Of a stretch of DNA of 29,079 nt, positions 16,453 to 24,893 are shown piece after piece. The position numbers and the translations under genes are program-made. The DNA comes from Porphyromonadaceae bacterium (lineage in GTDB: Bacteria; Bacteroidota; Bacteroidia; Bacteroidales; Dysgonomonadaceae), in contig JALHIE010000011.1 in NCBI GenBank assembly GCA_022840285.1, positions 12,381 through 41,459 of the forward strand, read 5' to 3'. The notes under the pieces are model-generated. The model saw only the letters and a program-made list of their open reading frames with translations. It had not been told where the DNA came from and ran no database searches. Numbering within the stretch: position 1 is the stretch's first letter; each line of letters opens with the position of its first letter.

Positions 16453-17709
16453 ATGAACTCCCGAAAAAAAACGATGAAAATTTTGACTGAACTCTCCCGG
16501 ATTGTTCTTGGAGGTACCTTTGCTTTTTCGGGATTTGTGAAAGCCGTTGACCCGCTGGGCTTCACCTATAAAATCCAGGATTATCTCGTCTCGCTTGATC
16601 TTTCCGGCCTCTTTCCACTGGCGCTGCCTGCAGCCATTGTCTTGGCTGTTGGCGAGTTTCTGCTGGGTGTTTTCCTGCTGCTGGGAATTTATCGCAAACC
16701 TACGGTCCGGCTCACGGCTGTTTTTATGGCCGTTTTTCTTCCGCTCACGCTTTGGATCGCGTTAAAAAACCCGGTCAAGGAGTGCGGCTGTTTTGGTGAT
16801 GCGTTGATAATCAGTAATTGGGAAACGTTTTACAAAAACATCGTTTTAGGAGTATGTGCCCTCTTCCTGCTGCGCCATTACCCGGGGATCACTCCTTTGT
16901 TTACTGTTAGGACAGCCAGGACTGCAGCTGTTTACACGGCTCTGTTCGGGTTCTCTTTTTCCGTTTACAACGTGGTTAAGCTGCCTGTATTCGATTTTCG
17001 CCCCTATCATATCGGAGCCAATATTCCGGAATACATGCATATCGATCCCGCAAAGGCCGATGTGGTGGAAAATATCTTCATTTACAGCAAGGGGGGAGTT
17101 GAGCAGGAGTTCACAGAGGAGAATTATCCGTGGAACGACTCCACCTGGACGTTCGTGGAGATGAAGACCCGGGTGGTCAGGGAGGGTGAGAAGCCCAGGA
17201 TAGAGGATTTTCAGGTTTCGGCGTTGGTTTACGACAGCTTGTCGCAAGGCGTTGTTGCCGGAGAAGACATTACACAGCAGCTCCTGTCGGACACGGGCTA
17301 TCACTTTTTGATGGTTGCACATTCGCTGGAGAAGATGAACACCCGCCATCTTGATGATTTCAGGAAGGCGGCCGGGTTCGCACAGGAGAGGGGATACGGT
17401 TTTTACTGCCTTACTTCGTCGCCGGCCGAAGTGGTTGACTCATGGAGTGCGGTGAACGGTGTCGATTTCCGGTTTGCCCATGCGGACGAAAGGGTGCTGA
17501 AGACGATGATCCGTTCCAATCCGGGACTGCTGTTGCTTTCGGGCGGTAACGTCATCAACAAGTGGGACGATAGTGAGGTTCCCGATTTTGAATCGGAGGA
17601 AGACCCGTTAAAAGCGGAGGGATCGAAAATGAACTTTTGGGGTAAACTGGTGGTTATACTCCTGATATTCATTGTTCCGCTATCGATTCACAGGCTATCT
17701 GATAAATAA
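16453..17709 (+). CDS. DoxX/MauE-type membrane protein with C-terminal soluble domain (BT_3928-like)
   Basis: 418 residues. The N-terminal part (about 8-150) has four membrane helices of the DoxX/MauE type (GGTFAFSGFVKAVDPLG, ALPAAIVLAVGEFLLGVFLL) and a cysteine pair C111/C113 in KECGCFGD, typical of MauE-like proteins linked to thiol redox. A further helix (about 155-175) leads to a periplasmic region of about 220 residues, and a C-terminal helix (VVILLIFIVPLSIH) ends the protein. The soluble region has thioredoxin-like flavour (FLMVAHSLEKMN, YCLTSSPAEVVDSW) but no obvious CXXC. The start could also be the ATG at 16474. Function is unknown; envelope redox is a guess from the cysteine motif. 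Confidence 0.8.
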   Translation: MNSRKKTMKILTELSRIVLGGTFAFSGFVKAVDPLGFTYKIQDYLVSLDLSGLFPLALPAAIVLAVGEFLLGVFLLLGIYRKPTVRLTAVFMAVFLPLTLWIALKNPVKECGCFGDALIISNWETFYKNIVLGVCALFLLRHYPGITPLFTVRTARTAAVYTALFGFSFSVYNVVKLPVFDFRPYHIGANIPEYMHIDPAKADVVENIFIYSKGGVEQEFTEENYPWNDSTWTFVEMKTRVVREGEKPRIEDFQVSALVYDSLSQGVVAGEDITQQLLSDTGYHFLMVAHSLEKMNTRHLDDFRKAAGFAQERGYGFYCLTSSPAEVVDSWSAVNGVDFRFAHADERVLKTMIRSNPGLLLLSGGNVINKWDDSEVPDFESEEDPLKAEGSKMNFWGKLVVILLIFIVPLSIHRLSDK

Positions 17710-17712
17710 TTG

Positions 17713-17740
17713 TGCACGGGTATCCCCCGCAACCTGTGCA
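17713..17740 (+). terminator. Weak stem-loop after the DoxX/MauE-type gene
   Basis: TGCACGGG (17713-17720) pairs with CCTGTGCA (17733-17740) through eight pairs including one G-U, around a 12-nt C-rich loop. No run of T follows, so an intrinsic terminator is only possible, not shown. Confidence 0.3.
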
Positions 17741-17815
17741 TGTCTCCGTCTATCTGTAGATATAGGAAATTAAGTGAACAACAAGCACATTTAAATTATA
17801 AAAACAACAATGATT

Positions 17816-18571
17816 ATGAGAAAAAAGATTGTAGCAGGCAACTGGAAAATGAACAAGAACCTGCAGGAGGGACTGGCATTGGCACAAGAGCTGGATGCGG
17901 CCTTAAAAGGGAAACAGGTGAATTGCGGCGTGGTTATCGGAACTCCGTTTATTCATCTGGCCAGTGTGGCCAACGCCATCGATACGGAAAAAATCGGCGT
18001 GGCGGCGCAAAACTGTGCCGACAAGGCATCGGGAGCATACACCGGTGAGGTGTCGGCGGAGATGGTGGCGAGCACGGGAGCGAAATACGTGATCTTAGGG
18101 CACAGCGAACGCCGGGCGTATTACCACGAAACTGCCGGTATACTGAAGGAGAAAGTGCTGTTGGCGCTGGAAAATAACCTTACGCCCATCTTCTGTATCG
18201 GCGAAGTGCTGGAAGAACGTGAAGCCAACCGCCATTTCGATGTGGTTAAATCGCAGGTCACGGCATCGCTGTTCGACTTGTCGAAAGAGGATTTCTCCAG
18301 GATCGTGCTGGCCTATGAGCCTGTCTGGGCTATCGGAACCGGAAAGACGGCAACGGCTGCGCAGGCTCAGGAGATGCACGCGTTTATCCGCAACACCTTG
18401 TCGGAGAAGTACGGGGAAGAGGTGGTTGAAAACACGTCTATCCTTTACGGCGGCAGCTGCAACGCATCGAACGCGAAAGAGTTGTTCTCCAATCCCGATG
18501 TTGACGGCGGATTGATTGGCGGAGCGTCGTTGGGAGTGGACAAGTTCATGCCCATTATCGAGGCTTTTTAA
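17816..18571 (+). CDS. tpiA: Triosephosphate isomerase
   Basis: 251 residues; interconverts dihydroxyacetone phosphate and glyceraldehyde 3-phosphate in glycolysis. N9 and K11 (AGNWKMN), H96 (ILGHSERR) and the catalytic E168 (AYEPVWAIGTGK) are all present, with the phosphate-binding GGSCNASNAKEL and GLIGGASL loops near the C terminus. An ATG at 17810 gives two extra residues; MRKKIVAGNWK at 17816 fits the family better. It stands after a 106-nt gap without a clear -7 box and is followed by an inverted repeat. Confidence 0.97.
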   Translation: MRKKIVAGNWKMNKNLQEGLALAQELDAALKGKQVNCGVVIGTPFIHLASVANAIDTEKIGVAAQNCADKASGAYTGEVSAEMVASTGAKYVILGHSERRAYYHETAGILKEKVLLALENNLTPIFCIGEVLEEREANRHFDVVKSQVTASLFDLSKEDFSRIVLAYEPVWAIGTGKTATAAQAQEMHAFIRNTLSEKYGEEVVENTSILYGGSCNASNAKELFSNPDVDGGLIGGASLGVDKFMPIIEAF

Positions 18572-18585
18572 TGGATTAAAGAATT

Positions 18586-18617
18586 TTACCACAGATTTGA
18601 AACCAGGTCTGTGGTAA
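18586..18617. repeat. Perfect 10-bp inverted repeat between tpiA and the SPOR gene
   Basis: TTACCACAGA (18586-18595) and TCTGTGGTAA (18608-18617) are exact reverse complements around a 12-nt loop. The repeat starts 15 nt after the tpiA stop and ends 5 nt before the next -7 box. It is flanked by AAAGAATT and TTTCC, so it could act as a tpiA terminator or as an operator over the downstream promoter. Confidence 0.6.
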
Positions 18618-18622
18618 TTTCC

Positions 18623-18630
18623 TATCTTTG
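18623..18630 (+). promoter_or_regulatory. -7 box upstream of the SPOR gene
   Basis: TATCTTTG matches TAnnTTTG. TTTG at 18596-18599 lies 23 nt upstream, slightly longer than usual, and falls inside the loop of the inverted repeat. The gene start is 16 nt downstream, so the leader is very short. Confidence 0.5.
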
Positions 18631-18645
18631 CACAAATTTTTGACG

Positions 18646-19164
18646 ATGAAATTTCCATCCAACACATTGTTTTTGCCGTTGTTGCTGGTGTTTTGCCTTA
18701 GCGCAACCGCACAATCGCAAAAGCAACACAAAGCGATTATAGAGGATCTGAATAGCATAAAGCCCGGACAGGGCCGGGTGACGGTTTTTGAGGACAAAGC
18801 CATTTCGGAGGTGCTCGGGCGCAGCATGGCGCCGCCGAGAACGGTCTACTCTACCGGCGACGGATCGGTTCAGTATGTGAAAATGCGGGGATTTAAGATT
18901 CAGGTGTTCTCCGGAAACAACCAGCGTACCTCCAAGAACGAGGCGTATTACAAGCAGGGGCTTATAAATACCTCTTTTCCCGGACAAGAGACCGTGGTTA
19001 CTTTCGATTCCCCTTTCTGGCGGTTGCGCGCTGGAAACTTCAAGTCGCGCGAGGATGCTGCCGCGGTGTTGGACGATATGCGGAAAACTTTTCCCGCTTT
19101 TGGCAAGGAGATGTACATTGTAATAGACGAGGTGAAAATTCCCGTTGATCAACTTCAAGAATAA
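18646..19164 (+). CDS. Exported SPOR-domain-like protein
   Basis: 172 residues. Signal peptide about 1-23 (LFLPLLLVFCLSATAQ). The C-terminal part reads like a SPOR domain: GFKIQVFSGNNQRTSKNEAY, then VTFDSPFWRLRAGNFKSRED, ending in an amphipathic helix and strand (MYIVIDEVKIP). SPOR domains bind denuded peptidoglycan glycan strands, often at division sites. A TTG at 18628 is in frame, but it is part of the -7 box, so the ATG at 18646 is the start. It is followed by folE after 8 nt; the pair is probably cotranscribed, though a functional link is not evident. Confidence 0.8.
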   Translation: MKFPSNTLFLPLLLVFCLSATAQSQKQHKAIIEDLNSIKPGQGRVTVFEDKAISEVLGRSMAPPRTVYSTGDGSVQYVKMRGFKIQVFSGNNQRTSKNEAYYKQGLINTSFPGQETVVTFDSPFWRLRAGNFKSREDAAAVLDDMRKTFPAFGKEMYIVIDEVKIPVDQLQE

Positions 19165-19172
19165 TTTATCCC

Positions 19173-19745
19173 ATGTCGCCGGAAGAAACAGAGAACAGAA
19201 AGTCAATCATAGCGGATCACATGAAAGAGGTGATCACGCTGCTGGGTGAAGACGTAGCCCGGGACGGGCTGATCAAAACGCCCGACCGTGTAGCTAAAGC
19301 GATGCAATACCTGACAAGGGGATACTACCAGGACCCCGAAGAGATTTTACGCTCGGCGCTGTTCAGGGAGAACTACCGGCAGATGGTGATCGTAAAGGAT
19401 ATCGATCTGTTTTCGTTGTGTGAGCACCACATGCTGCCTTTTTTTGGGAAAGCCCACGTGGCTTATATCCCCGACGGATACATTACGGGATTAAGTAAGA
19501 TCGCCCGGGTGGTGGATGTGTTTGCCCGTCGCCTGCAGGTGCAGGAGCGGTTGACCACCCAGATCAAGGAGTGTATTCAGAAAACGCTTAACCCGATGGG
19601 GGTGATGGTGGTGATTGAGGCTCAGCACATGTGCATGCAGATGCGCGGTGTGGAAAAGCAAAATTCCATCACTACTACTTCCGATTTTACCGGAGTTTTT
19701 AAGGAACAAAAGACCCGTGAGGAGTTTATTGCCCTGATCAAATAG
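19173..19745 (+). CDS. folE: GTP cyclohydrolase I
   Basis: 190 residues; converts GTP to 7,8-dihydroneopterin triphosphate, the first step of folate (and some queuosine/pterin) synthesis. Zinc ligands C83 and H86 (SLCEHHMLPF, 81-90) and C154 (AQHMCMQMRG, 150-159) match E. coli C110, H113 and C181. KTPDRVAKAMQYLTRGY and YITGLSKIARVVDVFARRLQ are family signatures. This is the canonical zinc type IA enzyme, not the metal-flexible IB form. Its stop faces that of typA with 14 nt between. Confidence 0.97.
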   Translation: MSPEETENRKSIIADHMKEVITLLGEDVARDGLIKTPDRVAKAMQYLTRGYYQDPEEILRSALFRENYRQMVIVKDIDLFSLCEHHMLPFFGKAHVAYIPDGYITGLSKIARVVDVFARRLQVQERLTTQIKECIQKTLNPMGVMVVIEAQHMCMQMRGVEKQNSITTTSDFTGVFKEQKTREEFIALIK

Positions 19746-19759
19746 CCGCCGGGACGCTT

Positions 19760-21562
19760 CTAAACTTTCTTCCCCATCCGTTTCCGGTCATTTTCATCCA
19801 AAAGGATCTTTCGTATCCGGATGGCTTTGGGCGTAACCTCCACGTACTCATCTCCCTTGATGTATTCCAGCGCTTCCTCGAGGCTGAAGATTATCGGCGG
19901 AGCCAGTTGGGCCTTGTCATCGGTTCCCGATGCGCGGACGTTCGTCAGTTTTTTCGATTTGGTAACGTTCACCACCAGGTCTCCCTCTTTGTTGTGCTCA
20001 CCGACCACCTGCCCTTCGTATACATCGGTCTGGGGCTCGATGAAGAAATGTCCCCGGTCCTGGAGTTTATCCAGTGCATAGGCAAAAGCGTTTCCCGACT
20101 CCCCAGCAATAATTGAGCCGTTCTGGCGTTTCTCGATGTTTCCTTTCCAGGGTTGAAACTCCAGAAACCGGTGTGCCATGATGGCTTCCCCGGCGGAAAG
20201 CGTCAGGACGATATTGTTTAGCCCGATAATGCCGCGCGAGGGGATGGTGAACTCGATGTGCATGCGGTCATTCTTGCTTTCCATGCTTTTCATTTCCCCT
20301 TTCCGGCGGGAGATGATGTCGATGATCTTGCTTGCCGACTCTTCGGGGAGGTTTACGGTGAGCTGTTCCACCGGTTCCTGTTTCTCCCCGGCGATCTCTT
20401 TGATGATCACCTGCGGTTGACCCACCTGCAGTTCGTATCCTTCGCGCCGCATGGTTTCGATCAGTACCGACAGGTGGAGGACACCCCGGCCGAACACCGT
20501 CCAGGAATCGGAGTTGCCGGTTTCTTCCACGCGCAACGCCAGATTTTTATCCAGCTCACGCATCAGCCTCTCGTATATGTGTCGCGATGTCACGTACTTG
20601 CCATCCTGCCCGAAGAAAGGCGAGTTGTTGATGGTAAAGAGCATCGACATGGTGGGCTCGTCAATGGCAATCGGATCGAGCGGCTCCGGTTTTTCCAGGT
20701 TCGTAATCGTATCGCCGATATCAAACCCTTCGATGCCGATCAGCGCGCAGATATCTCCCGATGAAACAGCATCGGTTTTGACTCTTCCCAACCCCTCGAA
20801 CACGTCGACCTCCTTTATCCGGATCTTGTTGATGCTGCCGTCGCGTTTGCAGAGCGCATAGTCCTTATTGGACTCAAGGGTTCCGCGATGTACCCGGCCC
20901 ACAGCAATCCGGCCCACGTAGTTGGAGTAGTCGAGTGAGGTGATGAGCATCTGCGTTGTGCCTTGCCGCGATTTGGGCGCAGGGATATGGTTGACGATGG
21001 CGTCGAGCAGCGGAATAATGTTGGTTGACGGCTTTTTCCAGTCGTCCGACATCCATCCCTGTTTGGCCGAACCGTAAATGGTGGGGAAGTCGAGCTGATC
21101 TTCGGTGGCGTTGAGGCTGAACATCAGGTCGAAAACGTTTTCCTGCACCTCTTCGGGGCGGCAGTTGGGCTTGTCGATCTTGTTGATGACGAGGATCGGT
21201 TTTAATCCTATCTCCAACGCTTTCTGCAAAACAAAACGGGTCTGCGGCATCGGGCCTTCAAAAGCATCGACTACCAGCAGGCAGCCGTCGGCCATGTTCA
21301 GCACCCTTTCCACTTCGCCGCCAAAGTCGGCGTGTCCGGGTGTATCGATAATGTTTATTTTTACGTCTTTGTATTGAATGGAAACATTTTTGGACAAGAT
21401 GGTGATGCCCCGCTCACGTTCCAGGTCGTTGTTATCAAGTATCAAATCTTCGGTGTGCTGATTTTCCCTGAACAGGTTTCCGGCCAGGAGCATCTTGTCC
21501 ACCAAGGTAGTTTTACCATGATCAACGTGGGCGATAATGGCTATGTTGCGTATTTTTTGCAT
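19760..21562 (-). CDS. typA: Ribosome-associated GTPase TypA/BipA
   Basis: 600 residues, close to the usual length. GTPase motifs: G1 AHVDHGKT (11-18), G2 ERERGITI (48-55), G3 DTPGH (73-77) and G4 NKID (127-130). The following EF-G-like domains include VGRIAVGRVHRGTL and GRGVLHLSVLIETMRREGYE, and the BipA C-terminal domain has RGIIGLNNIVLTLSAGEAIM. It binds the 70S ribosome and supports large-subunit assembly at low temperature or stress. It has its own promoter and sits between convergent folE and divergent blaI-like genes. Confidence 0.97.
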   Translation of the reverse strand: MQKIRNIAIIAHVDHGKTTLVDKMLLAGNLFRENQHTEDLILDNNDLERERGITILSKNVSIQYKDVKINIIDTPGHADFGGEVERVLNMADGCLLVVDAFEGPMPQTRFVLQKALEIGLKPILVINKIDKPNCRPEEVQENVFDLMFSLNATEDQLDFPTIYGSAKQGWMSDDWKKPSTNIIPLLDAIVNHIPAPKSRQGTTQMLITSLDYSNYVGRIAVGRVHRGTLESNKDYALCKRDGSINKIRIKEVDVFEGLGRVKTDAVSSGDICALIGIEGFDIGDTITNLEKPEPLDPIAIDEPTMSMLFTINNSPFFGQDGKYVTSRHIYERLMRELDKNLALRVEETGNSDSWTVFGRGVLHLSVLIETMRREGYELQVGQPQVIIKEIAGEKQEPVEQLTVNLPEESASKIIDIISRRKGEMKSMESKNDRMHIEFTIPSRGIIGLNNIVLTLSAGEAIMAHRFLEFQPWKGNIEKRQNGSIIAGESGNAFAYALDKLQDRGHFFIEPQTDVYEGQVVGEHNKEGDLVVNVTKSKKLTNVRASGTDDKAQLAPPIIFSLEEALEYIKGDEYVEVTPKAIRIRKILLDENDRKRMGKKV

Positions 21563-21584
21563 AAAACAATCTTTTTCTGGGATG

Positions 21585-21592
21585 CAAAGGTA
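21585..21592 (-). promoter_or_regulatory. -7 box of typA
   Basis: Minus strand TACCTTTG, an exact TAnnTTTG match 22 nt before the typA ATG at 21562. No convincing -33 element at the expected distance. Confidence 0.55.
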
Positions 21593-21657
21593 CGTTTTTT
21601 CATTGAAAAATTCGTAAGTTGTTGAAAAACTGTTTGAAATTTTTTGTTTAATCGTTT

Positions 21658-21705
21658 ATAACTATTAAAACAATATATAAAACTGTTATATATAGTTATA
21701 TTGTT
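21658..21705. promoter_or_regulatory. AT-rich nested dyads, possible BlaI-type operator
   Basis: ATAACTAT (21658-21665) mirrors ATAGTTAT (21692-21699), and AACAATAT (21669-21676) mirrors ATATTGTT (21698-21705). They lie between typA and the BlaI-family gene, immediately upstream of its -33 element. BlaI and MecI repressors bind dyads in their own promoters, so autoregulation is plausible. AT-rich DNA yields palindromes by chance, so confidence is limited. Confidence 0.4.
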
Positions 21706-21716
21706 AATTCTTATAG

Positions 21717-21745
21717 TTGTTTTTTGGGAAGTATGTTTACATTTG
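21717..21745 (+). promoter_or_regulatory. Promoter of the BlaI/M56 operon
   Basis: TTG at 21717-21719, an 18-nt spacer, and TACATTTG at 21738-21745 (exact TAnnTTTG). The spacing is one short of the usual range. It would produce a leader of about 20 nt before the ATG at 21773 and excludes the frame's upstream start at 21701. Confidence 0.6.
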
Positions 21746-21772
21746 CAGGAGAATCGTATAAAACACGGCCTT

Positions 21773-22135
21773 ATGATGAGATTAACCGAAAAAGAAGAAG
21801 AGGTGATGCAGATTTTATGGGATAACGGGCCTTTGTTTGTCCGCGAAATCCTTGAGTTTTATCCGGACCCCAAACCCCATTACAATACCGTTTCTACCGT
21901 TATCCGGGTACTTGAAGAAAAGAATTTTGCAAGCCATAAAGCGTATGGGAATACGTATCAGTATTTTCCCGTTGTTTCGCAGGATGAGTATAAAGGCAAG
22001 GCACTGAAAAAAGTGATTTCCCGGTACTTCGATGACTCATATACCCATGTGGTCTCTACATTGATCGAAGAGGAGCGGTTGTCGATCAGCGAACTGAAAG
22101 AGCTGATAAGGAAAATTGAAAGAGGTAAAAAATAA
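21773..22135 (+). CDS. BlaI/MecI-family transcriptional repressor
   Basis: 120 residues (start at 21773, or the adjacent ATG at 21776). The N-terminal winged helix reads LTEKEEEVMQILWDNGPLFV, then PHYNTVSTVIRVLEEKNFAS with the recognition helix, and a C-terminal dimerisation helix (SISELKELIRKIERGKK). Family members repress their own operon until a partner membrane peptidase triggers their cleavage. The partner M56 gene follows after 11 nt. No beta-lactamase or PBP2a gene is in the window, so the regulated function is unknown. Confidence 0.92.
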   Translation: MMRLTEKEEEVMQILWDNGPLFVREILEFYPDPKPHYNTVSTVIRVLEEKNFASHKAYGNTYQYFPVVSQDEYKGKALKKVISRYFDDSYTHVVSTLIEEERLSISELKELIRKIERGKK

Positions 22136-22146
22136 TTCTTTCGAAG

Positions 22147-24369
22147 ATGGAAAACTTCATGGTCTACCTGGCTAAGGCAACCATTTGCCTGATTTTCTTT
22201 TCGGTATTCTTCCGGTTGTTGTTGATGCGGGAGACTTTTTTTCGTTTCACGCGTTTCACGTTGATCTCGGGATTGGTCGTCTGCACAATCTTACCTTTTG
22301 TAAAACTGAAACTGAGTCAGTCGCATGTTCTTCAGCAAACTGTTTTTCAGTTTGAAGAGTTGCTGTTACCGGAAAAACTTAAAGGCCCTGAGGCTCGATA
22401 CGTATTGCCGGAAGATGAGCGGGTTGAGGGTGTCAATCCTGAAGTTGCTGTTTCGCCGTACATAGCCGGTGAAAGTGTCGGCAGGCAGGTATCCCCGGTT
22501 ACAGTATTGATTGTGGTTTATTGGCTGGGTGTAGGAATAATGCTGTTGCGCCTGGGAGCCTCTTTTATCAGTTTGTATCGTCTGCTTGGAAAGAGCAGAA
22601 GGATCGAGAAAGAAGGCTATGAATTGATTGTCAGTTCCGGGAATATCGTTCCGTTTAGTTTTTTCCGTTATATCGTATTGTCCGAGAAAGATTATCTGGA
22701 GAATCCCGACGAAATTATCCTGCACGAAAAAATGCATATCCACCAGCAACACAATATCGATGTCTTTTTTTCGGAACTTTTTCTTGCTGTCCACTGGTTT
22801 AATCCAATGGTCTGGCTGTTGTGCCGCGATTTACGTGAGATCCATGAATACGAAGCCGATAATGCGGTGATTGAAGCCGGCATTGAAGCTCAAAAGTATC
22901 AATTGTTACTGGTAAAAAAAGCCGTTGGCGAAAGGCGCTTCACTTCTGTAGTCAACGGGTTTAATCAATCAAAAATTAAAAACAGGATTGCTATGATGTT
23001 AAAAACAGAATCATCGAGATGGGCGCGGCTCAAAGTGTTGGTTGCCGTGCCGTTGGTTGTCGTTGCTTTATTGGCGTTTTCACAGCCTGAAAGTGTGAAG
23101 GATCGGTTTGTAAGTTATCTGGAACGAAAAGCGGCCGTGGATTATTTTCTTTCGGTGAGAAGGGTGCAGAAAGAAAATTACCTGGCTTACCTGTATCTGG
23201 ATGCAAAGGGGCAGTTGTTCCTGATGAGTGAAAATGCGGATACTGCTTTGATACAAGTAGCTGATGTGAACGAAAGGATGGATCTTGTCGAAGCTTTCAG
23301 CGGGCTAATCACCGGGAAGCTTAATGAAAACACCCCGGCACCTGTCGATTTTATCCTGGGAGCCGAAAATGATACCCCCATGCTGAACGTTTCGCTGGTG
23401 AAAGAGGCTGTGCGTGAGGTGTACGGCAGGTCGTGCGGAGCTGTTTCGAAGGAAAAGAATGCTTCTCCGAAAGAAGTAGCGGAAAAGTTTCCCTTGTCGA
23501 TTACTTTTACTTCTCTTCAGGCAGATGATCCCGAAGGGATTGTGCAGCAGGTGCGGTCCAATCCCTATTTTTATTGGGAGCAGGTGTGGAGGTACTGTAA
23601 AGAAAAAGGCATTGAACCGGAAGATATTGATTTCAGGGCGGCTGGCAATCAAAACCTGGTCGTTATTTTAATTAATTCGGTCAATGCGGTAATGTATACA
23701 AATTACGGCTGTTCCGAGTGGTTCAAAACCCGAGAGGAGGGTTTAAGCGCTACGTCGGCCGGGGTGTTGAAGAAGATGATTGTTGAGACGATGGAAAAAA
23801 ACAGCGACACCCCTTTTTATATCTCGTTGCAGCACGATAATCTCTCTTCAACCGATTTTATCATCACGTTTATACGGGAGGTTTTGCCCCGGGCTTACGA
23901 AGAAGCGTTGAAGGAAGTCTCTGCCCGAAAAGGTGTTTCTTTCGACGGGCTCGGGGAGAGCAAACCGTTGTTGCTTTTTTATGCCGTACCGCGGGTTTTC
24001 GGTGCCCCGGCAAAAGTCGGGACCGACCGGGTAAGCGAAAAAAGGGCCAGGTTTCAGGTGCATACCACAACGAGGAGGCACGATACGGAAGAGATGGCAC
24101 TCCTTTCAGGTGTTCGTATAAGGGAGGAAAACGGCATTGAAACCGTGTCTTTGAAGTGGGAGGCTGTCGACGAATACAGCGATGATGTTCTTAAGGAACA
24201 AAAGATTAATTTAGGACGTTCGGCACCCCTCGGCCCTGTAGACAATGCCTTGATCGTTGTTGATGAAAAAATGGATCAATCGGATGTGACCGGTATTCAA
24301 AAGATGTTGAGCAAAGAGGATAAGCTGGCCGCTGAAGAAACCTGCTTTGTCCTTGGAACGGGATTTTGA
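22147..24369 (+). CDS. M56 (BlaR1-like) membrane metallopeptidase with ExbD-like C-terminal repeats
   Basis: 740 residues. N-terminal helices (about 5-50, 117-146) are followed by the M56 zinc protease loop: HEKMH at 193-197 (ILHEKMHIHQQHNIDVF) and downstream EIHEYEADNAVI (231-242), which supplies the third ligand. A further helix (about 296-312, VLVAVPLVVVALLAF) leads to the periplasmic part. Two stretches there, about 343-430 (LAYLYLDAKGQLFLM) and about 500-590 (NLVVILINSVNAVMYTN, FYISLQHDNLSSTDFI), resemble the periplasmic domain of ExbD. The end (about 695-715, ALIVVDEKMD) recalls TonB-plug-like tails but breaks off at ETCFVLGTGF. The stop abuts a ruined M28 gene, so the tail may have been cut by a deletion. 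Confidence 0.82.
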   Translation: MENFMVYLAKATICLIFFSVFFRLLLMRETFFRFTRFTLISGLVVCTILPFVKLKLSQSHVLQQTVFQFEELLLPEKLKGPEARYVLPEDERVEGVNPEVAVSPYIAGESVGRQVSPVTVLIVVYWLGVGIMLLRLGASFISLYRLLGKSRRIEKEGYELIVSSGNIVPFSFFRYIVLSEKDYLENPDEIILHEKMHIHQQHNIDVFFSELFLAVHWFNPMVWLLCRDLREIHEYEADNAVIEAGIEAQKYQLLLVKKAVGERRFTSVVNGFNQSKIKNRIAMMLKTESSRWARLKVLVAVPLVVVALLAFSQPESVKDRFVSYLERKAAVDYFLSVRRVQKENYLAYLYLDAKGQLFLMSENADTALIQVADVNERMDLVEAFSGLITGKLNENTPAPVDFILGAENDTPMLNVSLVKEAVREVYGRSCGAVSKEKNASPKEVAEKFPLSITFTSLQADDPEGIVQQVRSNPYFYWEQVWRYCKEKGIEPEDIDFRAAGNQNLVVILINSVNAVMYTNYGCSEWFKTREEGLSATSAGVLKKMIVETMEKNSDTPFYISLQHDNLSSTDFIITFIREVLPRAYEEALKEVSARKGVSFDGLGESKPLLLFYAVPRVFGAPAKVGTDRVSEKRARFQVHTTTRRHDTEEMALLSGVRIREENGIETVSLKWEAVDEYSDDVLKEQKINLGRSAPLGPVDNALIVVDEKMDQSDVTGIQKMLSKEDKLAAEETCFVLGTGF

Positions 24370-24880
24370 CGATCCTGCCTTTACGGCGGTTGCTGTTTTG
24401 GCCGATCACATTGAAGGCTGTTTCGGGAATACGCCTTGCCCGGGAAACCAATTCAACTTCGGATTGCCGCTTTCCAGGAGGGATACCAAATACTGATGCT
24501 CTTCGGGGCTATTTGCTGCGCAGCAATTTCACCGTGGAGCAGGAAGATCTTATCCCGGATATCGGCTGTTTCCAACTGTTTCACGCTGTCGATGGCAGTC
24601 ATTTCTCCGGTCACCGAACATCCCGGAGTGGGAAGAAAGCATTTCAAAATCCGGGCCATTGCAGGTTAGAGTTGCGCCACCGGTTTGCCAGTCGATTACC
24701 GGAAGCCCGGTAGTTTCCGTTCTCCAGCCAAACGCTTTTAATACCTTTTCTGCATAGGCTGTAGCTTTTCGGTCCATTCTTTTTTGTCCATACAACAGAT
24801 TCTGTTTTATCGATCCGGTGGAAGCCAGTCCAGGCTGTTTGTTGATTCTCCGAGGCAAGTGTAAGTATATCCATACAGCT
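24370..24880 (-). pseudogene. Degraded M28-family peptidase remnant
   Basis: Pieces of one Bacteroidales-type M28 peptidase appear in order on the minus strand but in different frames. At about 24640-24777: MDRKATAYAEKVLKAFGWRT and DWQTGGATL. At about 24510-24640: SVKQLETADIRDKIFLLHGE. At about 24455-24506: PEEHQYLVSLLESGNPK. At 24370-24450: SRARRIPETAFNVIGQNSNR and KGRIVK. Frameshifts separate them, a segment between the third and fourth is missing, and the catalytic zinc half is absent. Coding ends where the M56 gene ends. The first residues from 24874 (MDILTLASENQQTAW) look more like the start of another family, possibly a second fragment; this is weak. Confidence 0.65.
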
Positions 24881-24893
24881 GATTTCATTGGGA

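Noticed and set aside
24206..24451. Open frame on the minus strand spanning the M56 end
   Set aside because: Its first part is M28 remnant, but the rest is only antisense to the M56 gene; it is not a gene of its own.
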